64,000 bases of DNA from Massilia rhizosphaerae (GTDB lineage Bacteria > Pseudomonadota > Gammaproteobacteria > Burkholderiales > Burkholderiaceae_D). A model generated the notes under the pieces. That model saw only the letters and a list, made by a program, of their open reading frames with translations. It did not search any database and was not told the origin of the DNA. How positions within the stretch are numbered: position 1 is the first letter of the stretch; each line of letters starts with the position of its first letter. The translations under genes and the position numbers were made by a program. This document shows, in pieces, positions 35,101 to 43,727 of the stretch. The stretch lies in contig NZ_JADKYX010000010.1 in assembly GCF_016093545.1 (NCBI RefSeq), positions 157,824 through 221,823 on the forward strand, given 5' to 3'.

Positions 35101-35979
35101 CGCCCGCGCCGCCAGCAGGTCCGGCGCGGCGACGTCCGCCGCGACGCCGCGCAATGCCCGCTTCGGCGACCACGTGCGCAGCCCGTCCCGGCTGTCGGCC
35201 TGCCAGGCGTGGCCGGCGGCGTCGGCGAAGACGGCGCGCCAGCTCCCGTCGGGCAGGCGCGCGAGGCTGGCGCCGCCGGCCGTGGATCCCCAAGCGTCGA
35301 TGCCGCGCTCCACGGTCCACGGACCGGCCGCGTCGCGCGCCCGCGCCAGCGTGAGGACACCGTCGCCGCGTCGCCGCGCCAGCGCCACATAGCCCTCGCC
35401 GTCGGCCGCGACGGCCGCGTCCTCGAAACCGTCCTGCAGTCCGGCCATCGGCTGGGGCGCCGGCCACGCCGCCAGCGCGGCATCGGGCGTCAAGAGCCAT
35501 GGCCGGAACGCCGCGCCGCCTTGCGCCAGCGCCACGACGAGCCGCAAGCTGCCGTCGCGCGCCAGCAGCCAGCACGGCGCGCGCACCTGTCCCGGCAGCG
35601 GCACGGTACGCACGAAGGTCCAGTGCCGCAGGTCGGTCGACCGCGCCAGGCCGATTTCCGCGCCGGCGCCGCCCGCGTACGCGACCCAGTACGCCCCGTC
35701 GTGGCGCACGATGGCGGGGTCGCGCAGCATGCCGCGCGGCGGCGCGTACGCCTCGGAGGCCTGCGTGACGAATGCGCCGCCGGCGTCCGAGCGGAACACG
35801 CTCAGGCGGTCCGGCAAGCCCGGCGCGACGGCGGCCATCAGCCACACAGTGTCCGCCGCGGCGCGTGCGTCCTGCGGTTGCGCCGTCGCCGCCACGCACA
35901 GGACGGCCGCGCACATGGCGGCGAAGAAGCGTGCGAGGCCGGCACGCGGCAGCGCGCGCCGTGACGGGGAACTGGGCAC
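32170..35979 (-). CDS. Large GH35 beta-galactosidase with N-terminal propeller-like domain
   Basis: A 1269-residue secreted protein. After the signal peptide (about 1-34), residues 45-320 look like a five-bladed propeller of the GH43/GH117 style (PPRGMLRDPAIVRHDGAYWVAY, GLARSTDLRHW, GSTAGGASLARLPDG). A GH35 domain follows from about 350 (WSGEFHPFRLPDP). The acid/base is E464 in QLENELG and the nucleophile E570 in AAEVGAGW. C-terminal jelly-roll domains end with FVNGWNMGQF. The start is GTG 35979, supported by AAGGAGA; no ATG gives both a ribosome site and a signal peptide. It faces the TonB receptor gene at 36211. It probably trims galactan side chains. Confidence 0.9.
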   Translation of the reverse strand: MPSSPSRRALPRAGLARFFAAMCAAVLCVAATAQPQDARAAADTVWLMAAVAPGLPDRLSVFRSDAGGAFVTQASEAYAPPRGMLRDPAIVRHDGAYWVAYAGGAGAEIGLARSTDLRHWTFVRTVPLPGQVRAPCWLLARDGSLRLVVALAQGGAAFRPWLLTPDAALAAWPAPQPMAGLQDGFEDAAVAADGEGYVALARRRGDGVLTLARARDAAGPWTVERGIDAWGSTAGGASLARLPDGSWRAVFADAAGHAWQADSRDGLRTWSPKRALRGVAADVAAPDLLAARADEVAAAVRPAGVPQRVGWDPYSLTIGGKRVVVWSGEFHPFRLPDPARWRDVLQKMKALGFNAVSFYFDWAYHSPAPGAYDFSGVRNVERLLEMAEEEGMYVIARTGPYVNAELSGGGFPGWMFRSRAEARTDDPAYLSAVDEWMTQIDAIVARHQITTGGGTVIAYQLENELGKVEPKHARQMAHLAAKARADGITVPFFHNAAGRLPDWTPRDSSAPWAHPGPTDLYAFDGYPGGSCDVHADPARPNKAPDWGIYAAPGPKAGARSSPGTPGFAAEVGAGWFDYWGSNGTYDCTARRQGKGYERVFYGTNLINRITIHNLYMAFGGTSWGWLPGPIVYTSYDYGAPISEDRGLRPKALALKQQGMFVQAAGAVLARMDKGPAIATTSPRMRLYHNVNAELGAHVLFAVHGPSDLLTDDAFAFDLETRDGRYRVASRLNGQDAKMLLAAYDMERQHLVFSTSELQAQMRDGARDIVLLHGRDGEAGETVLRYASAPRVEVLAGDVQAAFDAARGDLKLDYVHTGLARVRVTGGGRAPLLLLIADEATSQRFWTQDTAAGRVLELTPALVRTARIDGGRLHLTGDTEHDSPLEIWGPAIDAASFNGADLTLTRQPDGSLRAGTLAGPARVTVPDLGKLTWVRRMDSPEAQPGFDDAAWQRVDNHPSAAQTWTQPERGQPTLAMSDYGFHHGDVWYRGRFDAADPAANRLDLFYGGGGAGMLQAWVDGRFLGQHELDTGRSFPETTDSVRFDLGRLAPGPHVVAVMVRNDSHNWDLMADDAHREARGLIAASLTSPGGARFAVPIRWRIQGNPGGEDSVDRMRGPLNDGGLYGERAGWHLPGAREDGWMRTRVGAAPPGPGTYWLRTHVKLDLPRGHDVQLGLAFGDTRRPRSGRENRALIFVNGWNMGQFIAHVGPQRVFVIPPGILHPDGDNTIALAVTTDGKPANALEPVRLVVLRAVRGGVAADAGSGRSGASY

Positions 35980-36210
35980 TGATCGTCTCCTTTGCTGGTG
36001 GATCGCGCACGCGCTGAGCGCAAACGCATGCGGGCTGCCCGTATTGTGCAGCCTGCGCGAGCACCGTTGTCGATTCGCCATGCAAGCGCTCAAGAACGTG
36101 ATTATTACCGCGAACGCCTGGCCGCGACGATTCGCGGCGCGATGCTTGGCGCTACCATGCCCCGGCAATATGACCATCCGAGTCATCGATAACAACATGG
36201 AGACTGCACG
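35980..36210. promoter_or_regulatory. Divergent gap between GH35 and TonB receptor genes
   Basis: This 231-bp region must hold both promoters. I see a partial LacI-like sequence, TATTACCGCGAACG, near 36100 that differs at three positions from the site at 1801, and an AAGCGCT core near 36085. Neither is convincing alone. No coding signal is seen. Confidence 0.3.
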
Positions 36211-39204
36211 ATGCATTTGACTGGACACCCTCGAACCCTGCAACCGCGCGCACGCCGCACCGGCATCAGCCTGGGCGTGCTGGCGATGCTGGCCTCGCTG
36301 CATGCGCACGGCCAGGAAACGGCCGCCGCCGCCGATGCCGCCGGCAAGGCGCCGGAAAGCGTCGTCGTCGTGACGGGCTTTCGCGCGAGCCTGAACAGCG
36401 CCCTCAACACGAAGAAGAACAGCGACGGCATCGTCGACGTCATCAAGGCCGAGGACATCGCCAAGTTCCCCGACGCGAACCTGGCGGAATCGCTGCAGCG
36501 CGTGCCCGGCGTGGCGCTGGCGCGCGGGGACGGCGGCGAAGGCAAGCAGATCACCGTGCGCGGCCTGAACGCGGGCTTCACGCGCGTGCGCATCAACGGC
36601 ATCGAGGGCGTGGCGGCGACCGGCGCGTCCGACATCAACGGCAGCACGAACCGCGGCCGCGGCTTCGACTTTTCCGTATTCGCATCGGAGCTGTTCAACA
36701 GCCTCGAGGTGCGCAAGACGTCGGAGGCGGACATCGAGGAAGGGTCGCTCGGCGCCACGGTCGACCTGCGCACGGCGCGGCCGTTCGACTTCAAGGGACG
36801 CACGTTCAGCGTGGGCGGCCAGGAAAGCCACAACTCCGTCTCCGGCAAGACCCAGCCCCGCGTGACGGCGCTGCTGTCGGACCGCTGGGACACGGGCATC
36901 GGCAAGGTCGGCGCGCTGCTGTCCGCCGCGTACTCGAAGCGCCGCGCCACCGAGGAAGGCTACGAGGCCGTGGACCTGCTCAGCGCGAGCTTCGACGGCG
37001 GATTCTGTTCGCCCGTCGGCGTCGCGCCGCAGAACCCGCGCGACGACGCCGTCAAGGGCATCACGGCGACGACGTGCGGCACGGGCATGCCGCGCGCGAC
37101 GGATCCGACCGCGTACAACGACGTCATGGGCCGCAAGGACAATTACGGCGGCACGGTCGCCAATCCGGCCGCCGGCTCGGGCGCGTTCGCCCCGCGCATC
37201 CCGCGCTACCGCCGCTCGCAGACGGATTACGAACGCACGGGCATCACCAACTCCTACCAGTGGCGCAACCGGGACAGCGAGCTGAATCTGGATCTCATGG
37301 TCGGCAAGTTCGCCAACAAGCGCTACGACAACTACATCGAGGCGATCTCGTTCGGCCGCAACCTGGGCTCGAACGGCAAGCCGCAGACGTCGATCCTGGA
37401 CGCGCACTTCGACCAGAACGGCAGCTGGGACTACGGCAAGTTCGACGGCGTCGACGTGCGCACCGAGGGCCTGCTGGACGTCTACACGACCAAGTTCCGC
37501 CAGCACGTCCTGTCCGGCAGCCACCGCTTCAGCGACACCGTGAAGGCCGACTTCATGGCCGGTAACTCGAACTCGAACCTGAACGAGCCGACGCGCGCCA
37601 CCGTGCAGTTCGACGCGCCGAACGTGAACGGCTTCTCGTGGGACTTCCGCGACAACCGCAACGTACCGGCCCTGAATTTCGGCATGGACGTCGCGAACCC
37701 CGCCAGCTTCCAGTTCGCCCCGCCGGACGCCGCCGGCAACGTGCGCGGCATGTTCGTCGGCCGCTACCTGGACACGACCAACAAGCTGCAGACCCAGGCC
37801 GCCAACCTGCACTGGGAAATCAACGACCACCTGACGAGCCACTTCGGCATCTCGAGCCGCAAGAACATCTGGACCAACTACGAGGTCGGCGACAGCGCCA
37901 CCGGCGTGGCGCTGCCGGCCGGCGTGTCGATGGCCGACATCTCGCGCCAGATCAGCGGCTTCGGGTCCGGCCTGGACGGCGCCGGCGTGCCGTCGTCGTG
38001 GGCGGCCGTCGACCTGCCCAAATTCCTCGGCGTCGTCAACACCGAATGCCATTGCGACGCGGTGCTGGGGTCGCAATACAACTACCTCACGCAGACGAAC
38101 CGCCGCGTGGAAGAAGACATCGACGCGCTGTACGGCATGGTCGACTACAACTACGACTTCGCGGGCATCACGTGGCGCGGCAACGTCGGCGTGCGCGGCG
38201 CCGAGACCAAGGCGACGTCCACGGCGATGATCAACGTGCAGGGCCGGCTGCAGCCCAACACGGGCACGAAGAAATACCGCGACTGGCTGCCCGCCTTCAA
38301 CCTGACGGCCCAGCTGCCGAAGAACGTGTACCTGCGCTTCTCGGCCGGGAAGACGCTGTCGCGTCCCGAGTACACCGACCTCGCGCCGAACGCCACCGTG
38401 TCGCCGATTTCGCAATCGGTCTCGATCGGCAACCCGAACCTGGATCCGATCCGCGCCAACACGTACGACTTGCAAGCCGAGTGGTATTACGCGAAAAACG
38501 CGATGGTCTCGCTCGGGCACTTCCGCAAGGACATCAAGAGCTTCATCCAGAGCGTCAACGAGCGCGTGCCCTACAACACGCTCGGCCTGCCGAACGAACT
38601 GCTGATCCTGAACGGCTGCTCGCTGACGGGCGCCCCGATCTGCCAGACCTTGCCCACGACGGAGGTCAACGTGAGCCGCAAGGTCAACACGGCGGGCGGT
38701 CCGCTCAAGGGCTGGGAATTCAATCTGCAGGCGCCGTTCAGCTTCCTGCCCGGCTTCTGGAGCAATTTCGGCCTGCTCGCGAACGCGACGCGCGTGAAGT
38801 CGCGCATCACCTACATCACCCGCGTGGACAATCCGGCCACGCCGCAGAACGAGCAGCTGACGCAGGTGGCGGACTTCACGGGCCTGTCGCCGCGCACCCA
38901 CAACCTCACGCTGTACTACGAGGACGCGAAGTTCAGCGCGCGCGTGTCGGCAGCGCACCGCTCCCGCTATATCTACGCCGTGCTGGGCGACGTCAGCGGC
39001 GCCGACTTCACGATGGTGGACGGCTCGACCAATATCGACATGAGCCTGTCGTACAACCTCACGCCGCAACTGCGGCTGTCGCTGGAAGGCCAGAACCTGA
39101 CCGACACGCCGCTGCGCTACGGCCGCGACACGCAGCGCGACGACACGCTGCTGTACGTGCACTCCGGCCGCACGTTCGTGCTGGGGCTGAACTACAAGTA
39201 CTGA
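36211..39204 (+). CDS. TonB-dependent receptor (Xanthomonas/Caulobacter carbohydrate type)
   Basis: A 997-residue outer-membrane active transporter. A signal peptide (about 1-35) is followed by the plug domain with VVVTGFRASLNSALNTKK, AEDIAKFPDANLAESLQRVPG and QITVRGLNAGFTRVRING. The barrel ends in the expected aromatic terminus, GLNYKY. The type is the TonB-Xanth-Caul group, which imports oligosaccharides. No SusD lipoprotein accompanies it. The neighbouring GH35 suggests galactan- or galactose-containing oligosaccharides as ligand; that is inference. ATG 36211 has GGAG ten bases upstream. Confidence 0.94.
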   Translation: MHLTGHPRTLQPRARRTGISLGVLAMLASLHAHGQETAAAADAAGKAPESVVVVTGFRASLNSALNTKKNSDGIVDVIKAEDIAKFPDANLAESLQRVPGVALARGDGGEGKQITVRGLNAGFTRVRINGIEGVAATGASDINGSTNRGRGFDFSVFASELFNSLEVRKTSEADIEEGSLGATVDLRTARPFDFKGRTFSVGGQESHNSVSGKTQPRVTALLSDRWDTGIGKVGALLSAAYSKRRATEEGYEAVDLLSASFDGGFCSPVGVAPQNPRDDAVKGITATTCGTGMPRATDPTAYNDVMGRKDNYGGTVANPAAGSGAFAPRIPRYRRSQTDYERTGITNSYQWRNRDSELNLDLMVGKFANKRYDNYIEAISFGRNLGSNGKPQTSILDAHFDQNGSWDYGKFDGVDVRTEGLLDVYTTKFRQHVLSGSHRFSDTVKADFMAGNSNSNLNEPTRATVQFDAPNVNGFSWDFRDNRNVPALNFGMDVANPASFQFAPPDAAGNVRGMFVGRYLDTTNKLQTQAANLHWEINDHLTSHFGISSRKNIWTNYEVGDSATGVALPAGVSMADISRQISGFGSGLDGAGVPSSWAAVDLPKFLGVVNTECHCDAVLGSQYNYLTQTNRRVEEDIDALYGMVDYNYDFAGITWRGNVGVRGAETKATSTAMINVQGRLQPNTGTKKYRDWLPAFNLTAQLPKNVYLRFSAGKTLSRPEYTDLAPNATVSPISQSVSIGNPNLDPIRANTYDLQAEWYYAKNAMVSLGHFRKDIKSFIQSVNERVPYNTLGLPNELLILNGCSLTGAPICQTLPTTEVNVSRKVNTAGGPLKGWEFNLQAPFSFLPGFWSNFGLLANATRVKSRITYITRVDNPATPQNEQLTQVADFTGLSPRTHNLTLYYEDAKFSARVSAAHRSRYIYAVLGDVSGADFTMVDGSTNIDMSLSYNLTPQLRLSLEGQNLTDTPLRYGRDTQRDDTLLYVHSGRTFVLGLNYKY

Positions 39205-39274
39205 CGACCCAATCGGGCATGCGCGCGCGGAGATTCTGGTATCCTATCGTTTTTACTGCTTTCTCCCGCGCGCC

Positions 39275-39655
39275 ATGTACACCTTGTCCCGCGTCACCCC
39301 CATCCTGCGCATCTTCGATGAAGCGAAAGCGCGCGAATTCTACGTCGATTTCCTCGGCTTCAAGGTCGACTGGGAGCACCGCTTCGACGAAGGCGATTTC
39401 CCCGTCTACATGCAGGTCTCGCTGGGCGATTGCGTGCTGCACCTGTCCGAGCACTACGGCGACGGCAGCCCGGGCGCGTCGATCCGCATCGCCGTGAAGG
39501 ATCTCGACGGCTACCACGCCACCCTGCTGGCCAAGGAATTCAAGTATGCACGTCCGGGCATCCAGACGATGCCGTGGGGGACGCGCGAGATGACGGTCCG
39601 CGATCCGTCGTCGAACCGCCTGTCGTTCGAAGAAACGATCGCGCCCGCGGCCTGA
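39275..39655 (+). CDS. VOC-superfamily (glyoxalase/bleomycin-resistance-like) protein
   Basis: A 126-residue protein with the paired beta-alpha-beta-beta-beta modules of the VOC fold. RVTPILRIFDEAKAREFYVDFLGF is the classic opening and EMTVRDPSSNRLSFEE the classic close, the latter with the C-terminal metal-site Glu. Members bind metals and act as lyases, dioxygenases or drug-binding proteins. Nothing specific can be said of the substrate. It stands alone between the TonB receptor and PhzF genes. Confidence 0.87.
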   Translation: MYTLSRVTPILRIFDEAKAREFYVDFLGFKVDWEHRFDEGDFPVYMQVSLGDCVLHLSEHYGDGSPGASIRIAVKDLDGYHATLLAKEFKYARPGIQTMPWGTREMTVRDPSSNRLSFEETIAPAA

Positions 39656-39771
39656 CCGGTACACTTTGCGCCGGACCGGCAGTACAGTGCCGGTGACATT
39701 CGGCCGACTGTTCCTGTCTGCGCCGCGCCCCGCCGCGTAGACTCTGCACATCCCGACACCGCGAGAGTCCC

Positions 39772-40644
39772 ATGGCACGCCACCCCTTCAAGACCGTCGA
39801 CGTTTTCACCGCCACCCCGTTCCAGGGCAATCCGCTCGCCGTCGTGTTCGACGCGGACGATCTCTCCACCGAACGGATGCAGCAAATCGCCAACTGGACG
39901 AACCTGTCCGAGACGACGTTCGTGCTGCGGCCGACACGGCCCGGCGCCGACTACCGCGTGCGCATCTTCACGCCCCACGCCGAGCTGCCGTTCGCCGGGC
40001 ATCCCACGATCGGCACGGCGCATGCATTGCTGGAAGCCGGCGCGATCGCACCGCGCGCCGGCCGCCTCGTCCAGGAATGCGCGGCGGGCCTGGTCCCACT
40101 GGACGTGCGCCACGCGGACGACGGCGCGCGCTGGCTGTCGTTCACGCTGCCCCCGCACACGATCGCCCCGCTGGACGCCGCGCAGGCGGCCGAACTGGCG
40201 CAGATCCTCGGCACGCCCCTCGTCGCCCCGCCCTGCCTCGTCGACGCCGGCGCGCGCTGGGTCGTCGCGCAGCTGCCAAGCGCCGCCGCCGTGCTGGCCG
40301 CCGCGCCGGACCTCTACCGCATGAAGGCCAGCGACAGCGCGGCCGGACGCACGGGCGTGGTGGTCTTCGGCCCGCACGCGCCGGACGCCGCCGCCCGCAT
40401 CGAAGTGCGCGCGTTCGCGCCGGCGCACGGCATCGATGAAGATCCGGTCTGCGGCAGCGGCAACGGCGCCGTCGCCGCCTACCTGCGCCACACGGGCCAG
40501 GCCGAGGCGTTCGGACGCGACTTCCTGTCCAGCCAGGGCGCCGCTGTCGGCCGCGCCGGCATCCTGCGCCTGACCATCGCCGCGGACGCGATCGGCGTCG
40601 GCGGCAGCGCCGTCACCTGCGTGGAAGGCCACCTCACGTTCTGA
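39772..40644 (+). CDS. PhzF-family isomerase-like protein
   Basis: A 290-residue cytosolic protein of the PhzF/diaminopimelate-epimerase-like fold. VDVFTATPFQGNPLAVVFD opens the first half; the catalytic Glu is E47 in NLSETTFV; FTPHAELPFAGHPTIGTA and DPVCGSGNGAVAAYL are the paired substrate loops. Real PhzF isomerises a phenazine precursor, but stand-alone relatives like this have unknown substrates. No phenazine gene is near. Confidence 0.9.
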   Translation: MARHPFKTVDVFTATPFQGNPLAVVFDADDLSTERMQQIANWTNLSETTFVLRPTRPGADYRVRIFTPHAELPFAGHPTIGTAHALLEAGAIAPRAGRLVQECAAGLVPLDVRHADDGARWLSFTLPPHTIAPLDAAQAAELAQILGTPLVAPPCLVDAGARWVVAQLPSAAAVLAAAPDLYRMKASDSAAGRTGVVVFGPHAPDAAARIEVRAFAPAHGIDEDPVCGSGNGAVAAYLRHTGQAEAFGRDFLSSQGAAVGRAGILRLTIAADAIGVGGSAVTCVEGHLTF

Positions 40645-40710
40645 TCGCACTTGATCGCAGGCCCCGTTCCGGCTAGGCTGGCGGCTCGATTCACGAGACC
40701 GGGGAACGGC

Positions 40711-41067
40711 ATGGCAACGGACAAGAGCTTCATCGACTACGTGGCGGAAGTGGTGGGACTGGGCGCGCGGCTCACGCACCGGAAGATGTTCGGCGAGTAC
40801 GCGCTGTACGTGGACGACAAGGTGGTGGCCTTCGCGTGCGACGGCAGCCTGTTCGTCAAGCCGTCCGAGGCGGCGGCGCGGCTCGCGCCCGACCTGCCGC
40901 AAGGGCCGCCCTATCCCGGCGCGAAGGATTATCCGATCGGCGACGAATTGCTCGACGACCCGGAGGCGCTGCGCCGCCTGCTGCTCGAAACGGCCGCGAT
41001 CATGCCCCCGCCGAAGCCGAAGAAGCCGGCCGGGGCACGCGCAAAACGGACGCCCGGCCAATCTTAG
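40711..41067 (+). CDS. TfoX N-terminal-domain protein
   Basis: A 118-residue protein matching the TfoX/Sxy N-terminal domain: TDKSFIDYVAEVV, RKMFGEYALYVDDKVVAFACDGSLFVKP and YPGAKDYPIGDELLDD. The C-terminal helical domain of competence activators is missing, so a competence role is not implied. The tail is Pro/Lys-rich (PPPKPKKPAG). The start at ATG 40711 follows GGGGAACGGC; a longer in-frame version has no ribosome site. Confidence 0.85.
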   Translation: MATDKSFIDYVAEVVGLGARLTHRKMFGEYALYVDDKVVAFACDGSLFVKPSEAAARLAPDLPQGPPYPGAKDYPIGDELLDDPEALRRLLLETAAIMPPPKPKKPAGARAKRTPGQS

Positions 41068-41138
41068 TTATCGATATCATCCGGTACGCAACCTGTGCTA
41101 GCATGCGGGTTCGTTCACTTTTTCGCCCACGAGCCGCC

Positions 41139-42116
41139 ATGCACATGTCACGCCGTCTGTTCACCTTCGCCGCCCTCGTTCCCGCCCTGTCGATCGCCCT
41201 GGCCGCGCACGCGGCCGCGCCGGAGACGGGCCGGCCCATCGCCTCCCGCTTCAACGCCGACCCGTCGCCCCACTGGTTCCCGGACGCGCACGGCGACAAG
41301 TTCTACCTCTACGCCACGGACGACGCGTCGAACTCCGGCAAGTACTGGGATTCCGTCACGTGGCGCCTGTACACGTCGCCGGACATGAAGACGTGGCATG
41401 ACGCCGGCGTGCCGCTGGCCGTCACCGTGTTCAAATGGGCGCGGCCGGACGCCAAGGCCTGGGCGCCGGAGGCGGCGTACCGCAACGGGAAGTATTATTT
41501 CTATGCGCCCGTCGGCGGCGACAAGATCGGCGTCGCCGTGTCCAACCGGCCGGACGGCGGCTTCGCCGACGCGCGCGGCACGCCGCTCGTCGACCGGGAA
41601 CGCGACGTGAACGCGGGCGACGAGCCGATCGATCCGGCCGTCTTCATCGACAAGGATGGGCAAGCCTATATGTACTTCGGCACGCGCGTGCCGAAGGTCG
41701 TGAAGCTCAAGCCCGACATGATCTCGCTGGACGGCCCGATCCGGATCGTGAAGATCGACGGCCTGTCCGCGTCCGACACGAAGAAGAAGTACGGCGAGGC
41801 GCCGTTCATGCACGAACACAACGGCGTCTACTACTTCACGTTCTCGTCCGGCTGGCCGGGCCAGATCCTGTACGCGACGGCCAGTTCGCCGATGGGCCCC
41901 TTCACGTACCGGGGCGTCGTCATCGACTACCTCAAGATCTCGACGAACCACCAGGCGATCCTGGAACACGGCGGCAAGAGCTGGATCTTCTACCACGACG
42001 CGCTGCTGCCGGGCGGCGGCGGCTACCGCCGCTCGATCGCCATCGCGCCGCTGGAATACGGCGCGGACGGCACGATCAAGCAGGTGGCGATCAAGCCCGG
42101 CCAGCCGAACGACTGA
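41139..42116 (+). CDS. GH43 secreted glycosidase (arabinofuranosidase/xylosidase type)
   Basis: A 325-residue secreted five-bladed propeller enzyme of family 43. The signal peptide ends near AAHA (residue 26). The three family carboxylates are visible: base D41 in FNADPSPHW, modulator D165 in EPIDPAVFID, and acid E220 in GEAPFMHEH. Arabinan or xylan side chains are the likely substrates. ATG 41139 is chosen because the signal peptide starts there; ATG 41103 would add twelve residues and neither has a good ribosome site. It has no operon partner on its strand. Confidence 0.88.
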   Translation: MHMSRRLFTFAALVPALSIALAAHAAAPETGRPIASRFNADPSPHWFPDAHGDKFYLYATDDASNSGKYWDSVTWRLYTSPDMKTWHDAGVPLAVTVFKWARPDAKAWAPEAAYRNGKYYFYAPVGGDKIGVAVSNRPDGGFADARGTPLVDRERDVNAGDEPIDPAVFIDKDGQAYMYFGTRVPKVVKLKPDMISLDGPIRIVKIDGLSASDTKKKYGEAPFMHEHNGVYYFTFSSGWPGQILYATASSPMGPFTYRGVVIDYLKISTNHQAILEHGGKSWIFYHDALLPGGGGYRRSIAIAPLEYGADGTIKQVAIKPGQPND

Positions 42117-42131
42117 CCGGGGGAGCGCCGG

Positions 42132-42896
42132 TCAGGCCGGCGCCTTGGCGGACAGGCGCTTGAGGCGCTCCAGCGCGCTCTCGCCGGCCGTCTCCGGCTG
42201 GCTGACGGACTTGCGGATCGCATCGAGTTCGGCCTGCTGGTCGAGCGGCTTCTGGCCGATGTCGGCGACGATGCGCAGGCCCGACGCTTCGTTCGTCACG
42301 GCCTCGGCGCGGCGGGTCAGCGCGGACAGCGCCGTCGAGTTGCCGCGCATGCTCGTCAGGCCGGCCAGCTGTTCCTGGCGTTCGAGACGCAGTTCCTGCA
42401 GCTCTTTCTGGGCCTTGGCCGCGGCCAGGGCCTGCATCGCCTTCTTCGCCTGGGCGTCGAATTCGGCCAGCTGCTTGGACAGCGCGTCGACGATCTTCTG
42501 CAGCTCGTCCATATAGGCCTTCGCGTCGGCCTCTTCCTGGATTTCCTGCGGCAGGCGCGCTTTGTTCGACTCCAGCTCGTCGCAGAACATGGTCACGGTG
42601 GCTTCCGAGATCGTGCCGGCGGACAGGCGCTCGGCCAGCTTCTCGGCGGCGCGTTCGTCGTTGGCGATCAGGTTCTGCAGGTTGACGACGTCGCCGTGCT
42701 CCTTGTCGAACGACGCGCGCGCCGTCGCCAGCAGTTGCGCCGTGTCGCGCAGGGTGGCGACCAGGCGGTCGCGGTCGGCCTCGGTCGCGGTCTCGGGGTC
42801 GAAGTTGGCGATGGCCTCGGCGATGCGATTGCCCAGGGCGCCGAAATGCTTCGTGACCAGCCGTGCGGTCAGGCCCCATCCACTAGCGTTGCTCAT
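42132..42896 (-). CDS. Coiled-coil protein of unknown function in the DUF2491 operon
   Basis: A 254-residue soluble protein, almost fully helical. Long coiled-coil stretches run through about residues 40-200, including LQKIVDALSKQLAEFDAQAKK. It has no signal peptide or membrane segment. Helical PspA/IM30-like proteins sit beside DUF2491 genes in E. coli (yjfJ-yjfK); this protein could be a distant counterpart, but it lacks the usual PspA start. It is the last of three genes on this strand. Confidence 0.65.
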   Translation of the reverse strand: MSNASGWGLTARLVTKHFGALGNRIAEAIANFDPETATEADRDRLVATLRDTAQLLATARASFDKEHGDVVNLQNLIANDERAAEKLAERLSAGTISEATVTMFCDELESNKARLPQEIQEEADAKAYMDELQKIVDALSKQLAEFDAQAKKAMQALAAAKAQKELQELRLERQEQLAGLTSMRGNSTALSALTRRAEAVTNEASGLRIVADIGQKPLDQQAELDAIRKSVSQPETAGESALERLKRLSAKAPA

Positions 42897-42936
42897 TGTT
42901 GTTCCTTTCGTGCGGTGAAGATAACGATTTAAATTA

Positions 42937-43722
42937 CTACTGGATGACGATGCGTTCCTGCTCGACCGGGATGCCGACGACGAAATCGACGTGGATCCCG
43001 CGCTTGCCCGCATCGCCGTCGACGCTCTCCACGATCTCCGTCGTGATCAATAAATATTCGCGCGTGCCGTCCGCGAGGTTGCGCACGTACGGCATGAAAT
43101 AGATCTCCTGGCGCAGGCCGTGCATGCCGGCGGCATCGTCGATGCGCGTCTCGCGGCCCTTGAACGGCGTGACGAATTGCGCGTCCGGCGCGCCCGCGTC
43201 GCGCGCATAGTCGACGCGGTCGGCGGCGCCGAACACGGATTCCAGCGTGGCCGCGTCCAGCATGTCGGCCAGCTGCTTGCGCCACAGCGTGTAGCTCGCG
43301 TCGCCCAGGCCGCAGCCCGCGACGCCCATATACGCGTCCTGGTCGTCCGCGGTTTCGGGAATCACGCGCGCCAGCTGGGTGCAGTACAGGACTTCGGCCA
43401 CCTTGCCGTCGTCGCCGCAGAACACCTGCAGGAATTTCTCGTCCGCATCGTCGTCGCCCTTGTCGAGGTAGAGCCGGTACAGCTCCACGTCGGGCTGCAG
43501 GCGCATCTGCGACACCGCCAGGATGCGCGTGTCGCCGGCCGCCGGCATCGCGATCAGCGAGCCGTTCGCCTGCGCGCGCACGATCGGCGACACCTGCATC
43601 TGCACGACGCTGCCGATGCGCGCGCCCAGCGGCACGCCATCGTCGGCGTGATGGTCGCCCTGGGTGACACCCTTGTTGGCGGCGACGGCGCGCACGTAAC
43701 TGAATACATCCTTCCAGGCCAT
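42937..43722 (-). CDS. DUF2491 (YjfK-like) protein
   Basis: A 261-residue protein with segments typical of DUF2491: LGARIGSVVQMQVSPIV, YRLYLDKGDDDADEKFLQVF, LYCTQLARVIPETADDQDAYMG, YTLWRKQLADML and TREYLLITTEIVES. No signal peptide or enzyme motif is visible. In E. coli yjfK belongs to a membrane-stress-like set. Here it starts five bases after the Gly/Ser-rich protein gene and is followed by the coiled-coil gene. Confidence 0.85.
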   Translation of the reverse strand: MAWKDVFSYVRAVAANKGVTQGDHHADDGVPLGARIGSVVQMQVSPIVRAQANGSLIAMPAAGDTRILAVSQMRLQPDVELYRLYLDKGDDDADEKFLQVFCGDDGKVAEVLYCTQLARVIPETADDQDAYMGVAGCGLGDASYTLWRKQLADMLDAATLESVFGAADRVDYARDAGAPDAQFVTPFKGRETRIDDAAGMHGLRQEIYFMPYVRNLADGTREYLLITTEIVESVDGDAGKRGIHVDFVVGIPVEQERIVIQ

Positions 43723-43727
43723 GCTCG

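Noticed and set aside
32170..39162. Single minus-strand open frame of over 2300 residues
   Set aside because: The right part is antisense to a convincing TonB receptor. The real gene starts at GTG 35979 with a ribosome site and signal peptide.
36211..39204. Bacteroidetes-type SusC/SusD locus
   Set aside because: No SusD-like lipoprotein is beside any of the three receptors, and the receptors are of the proteobacterial type.
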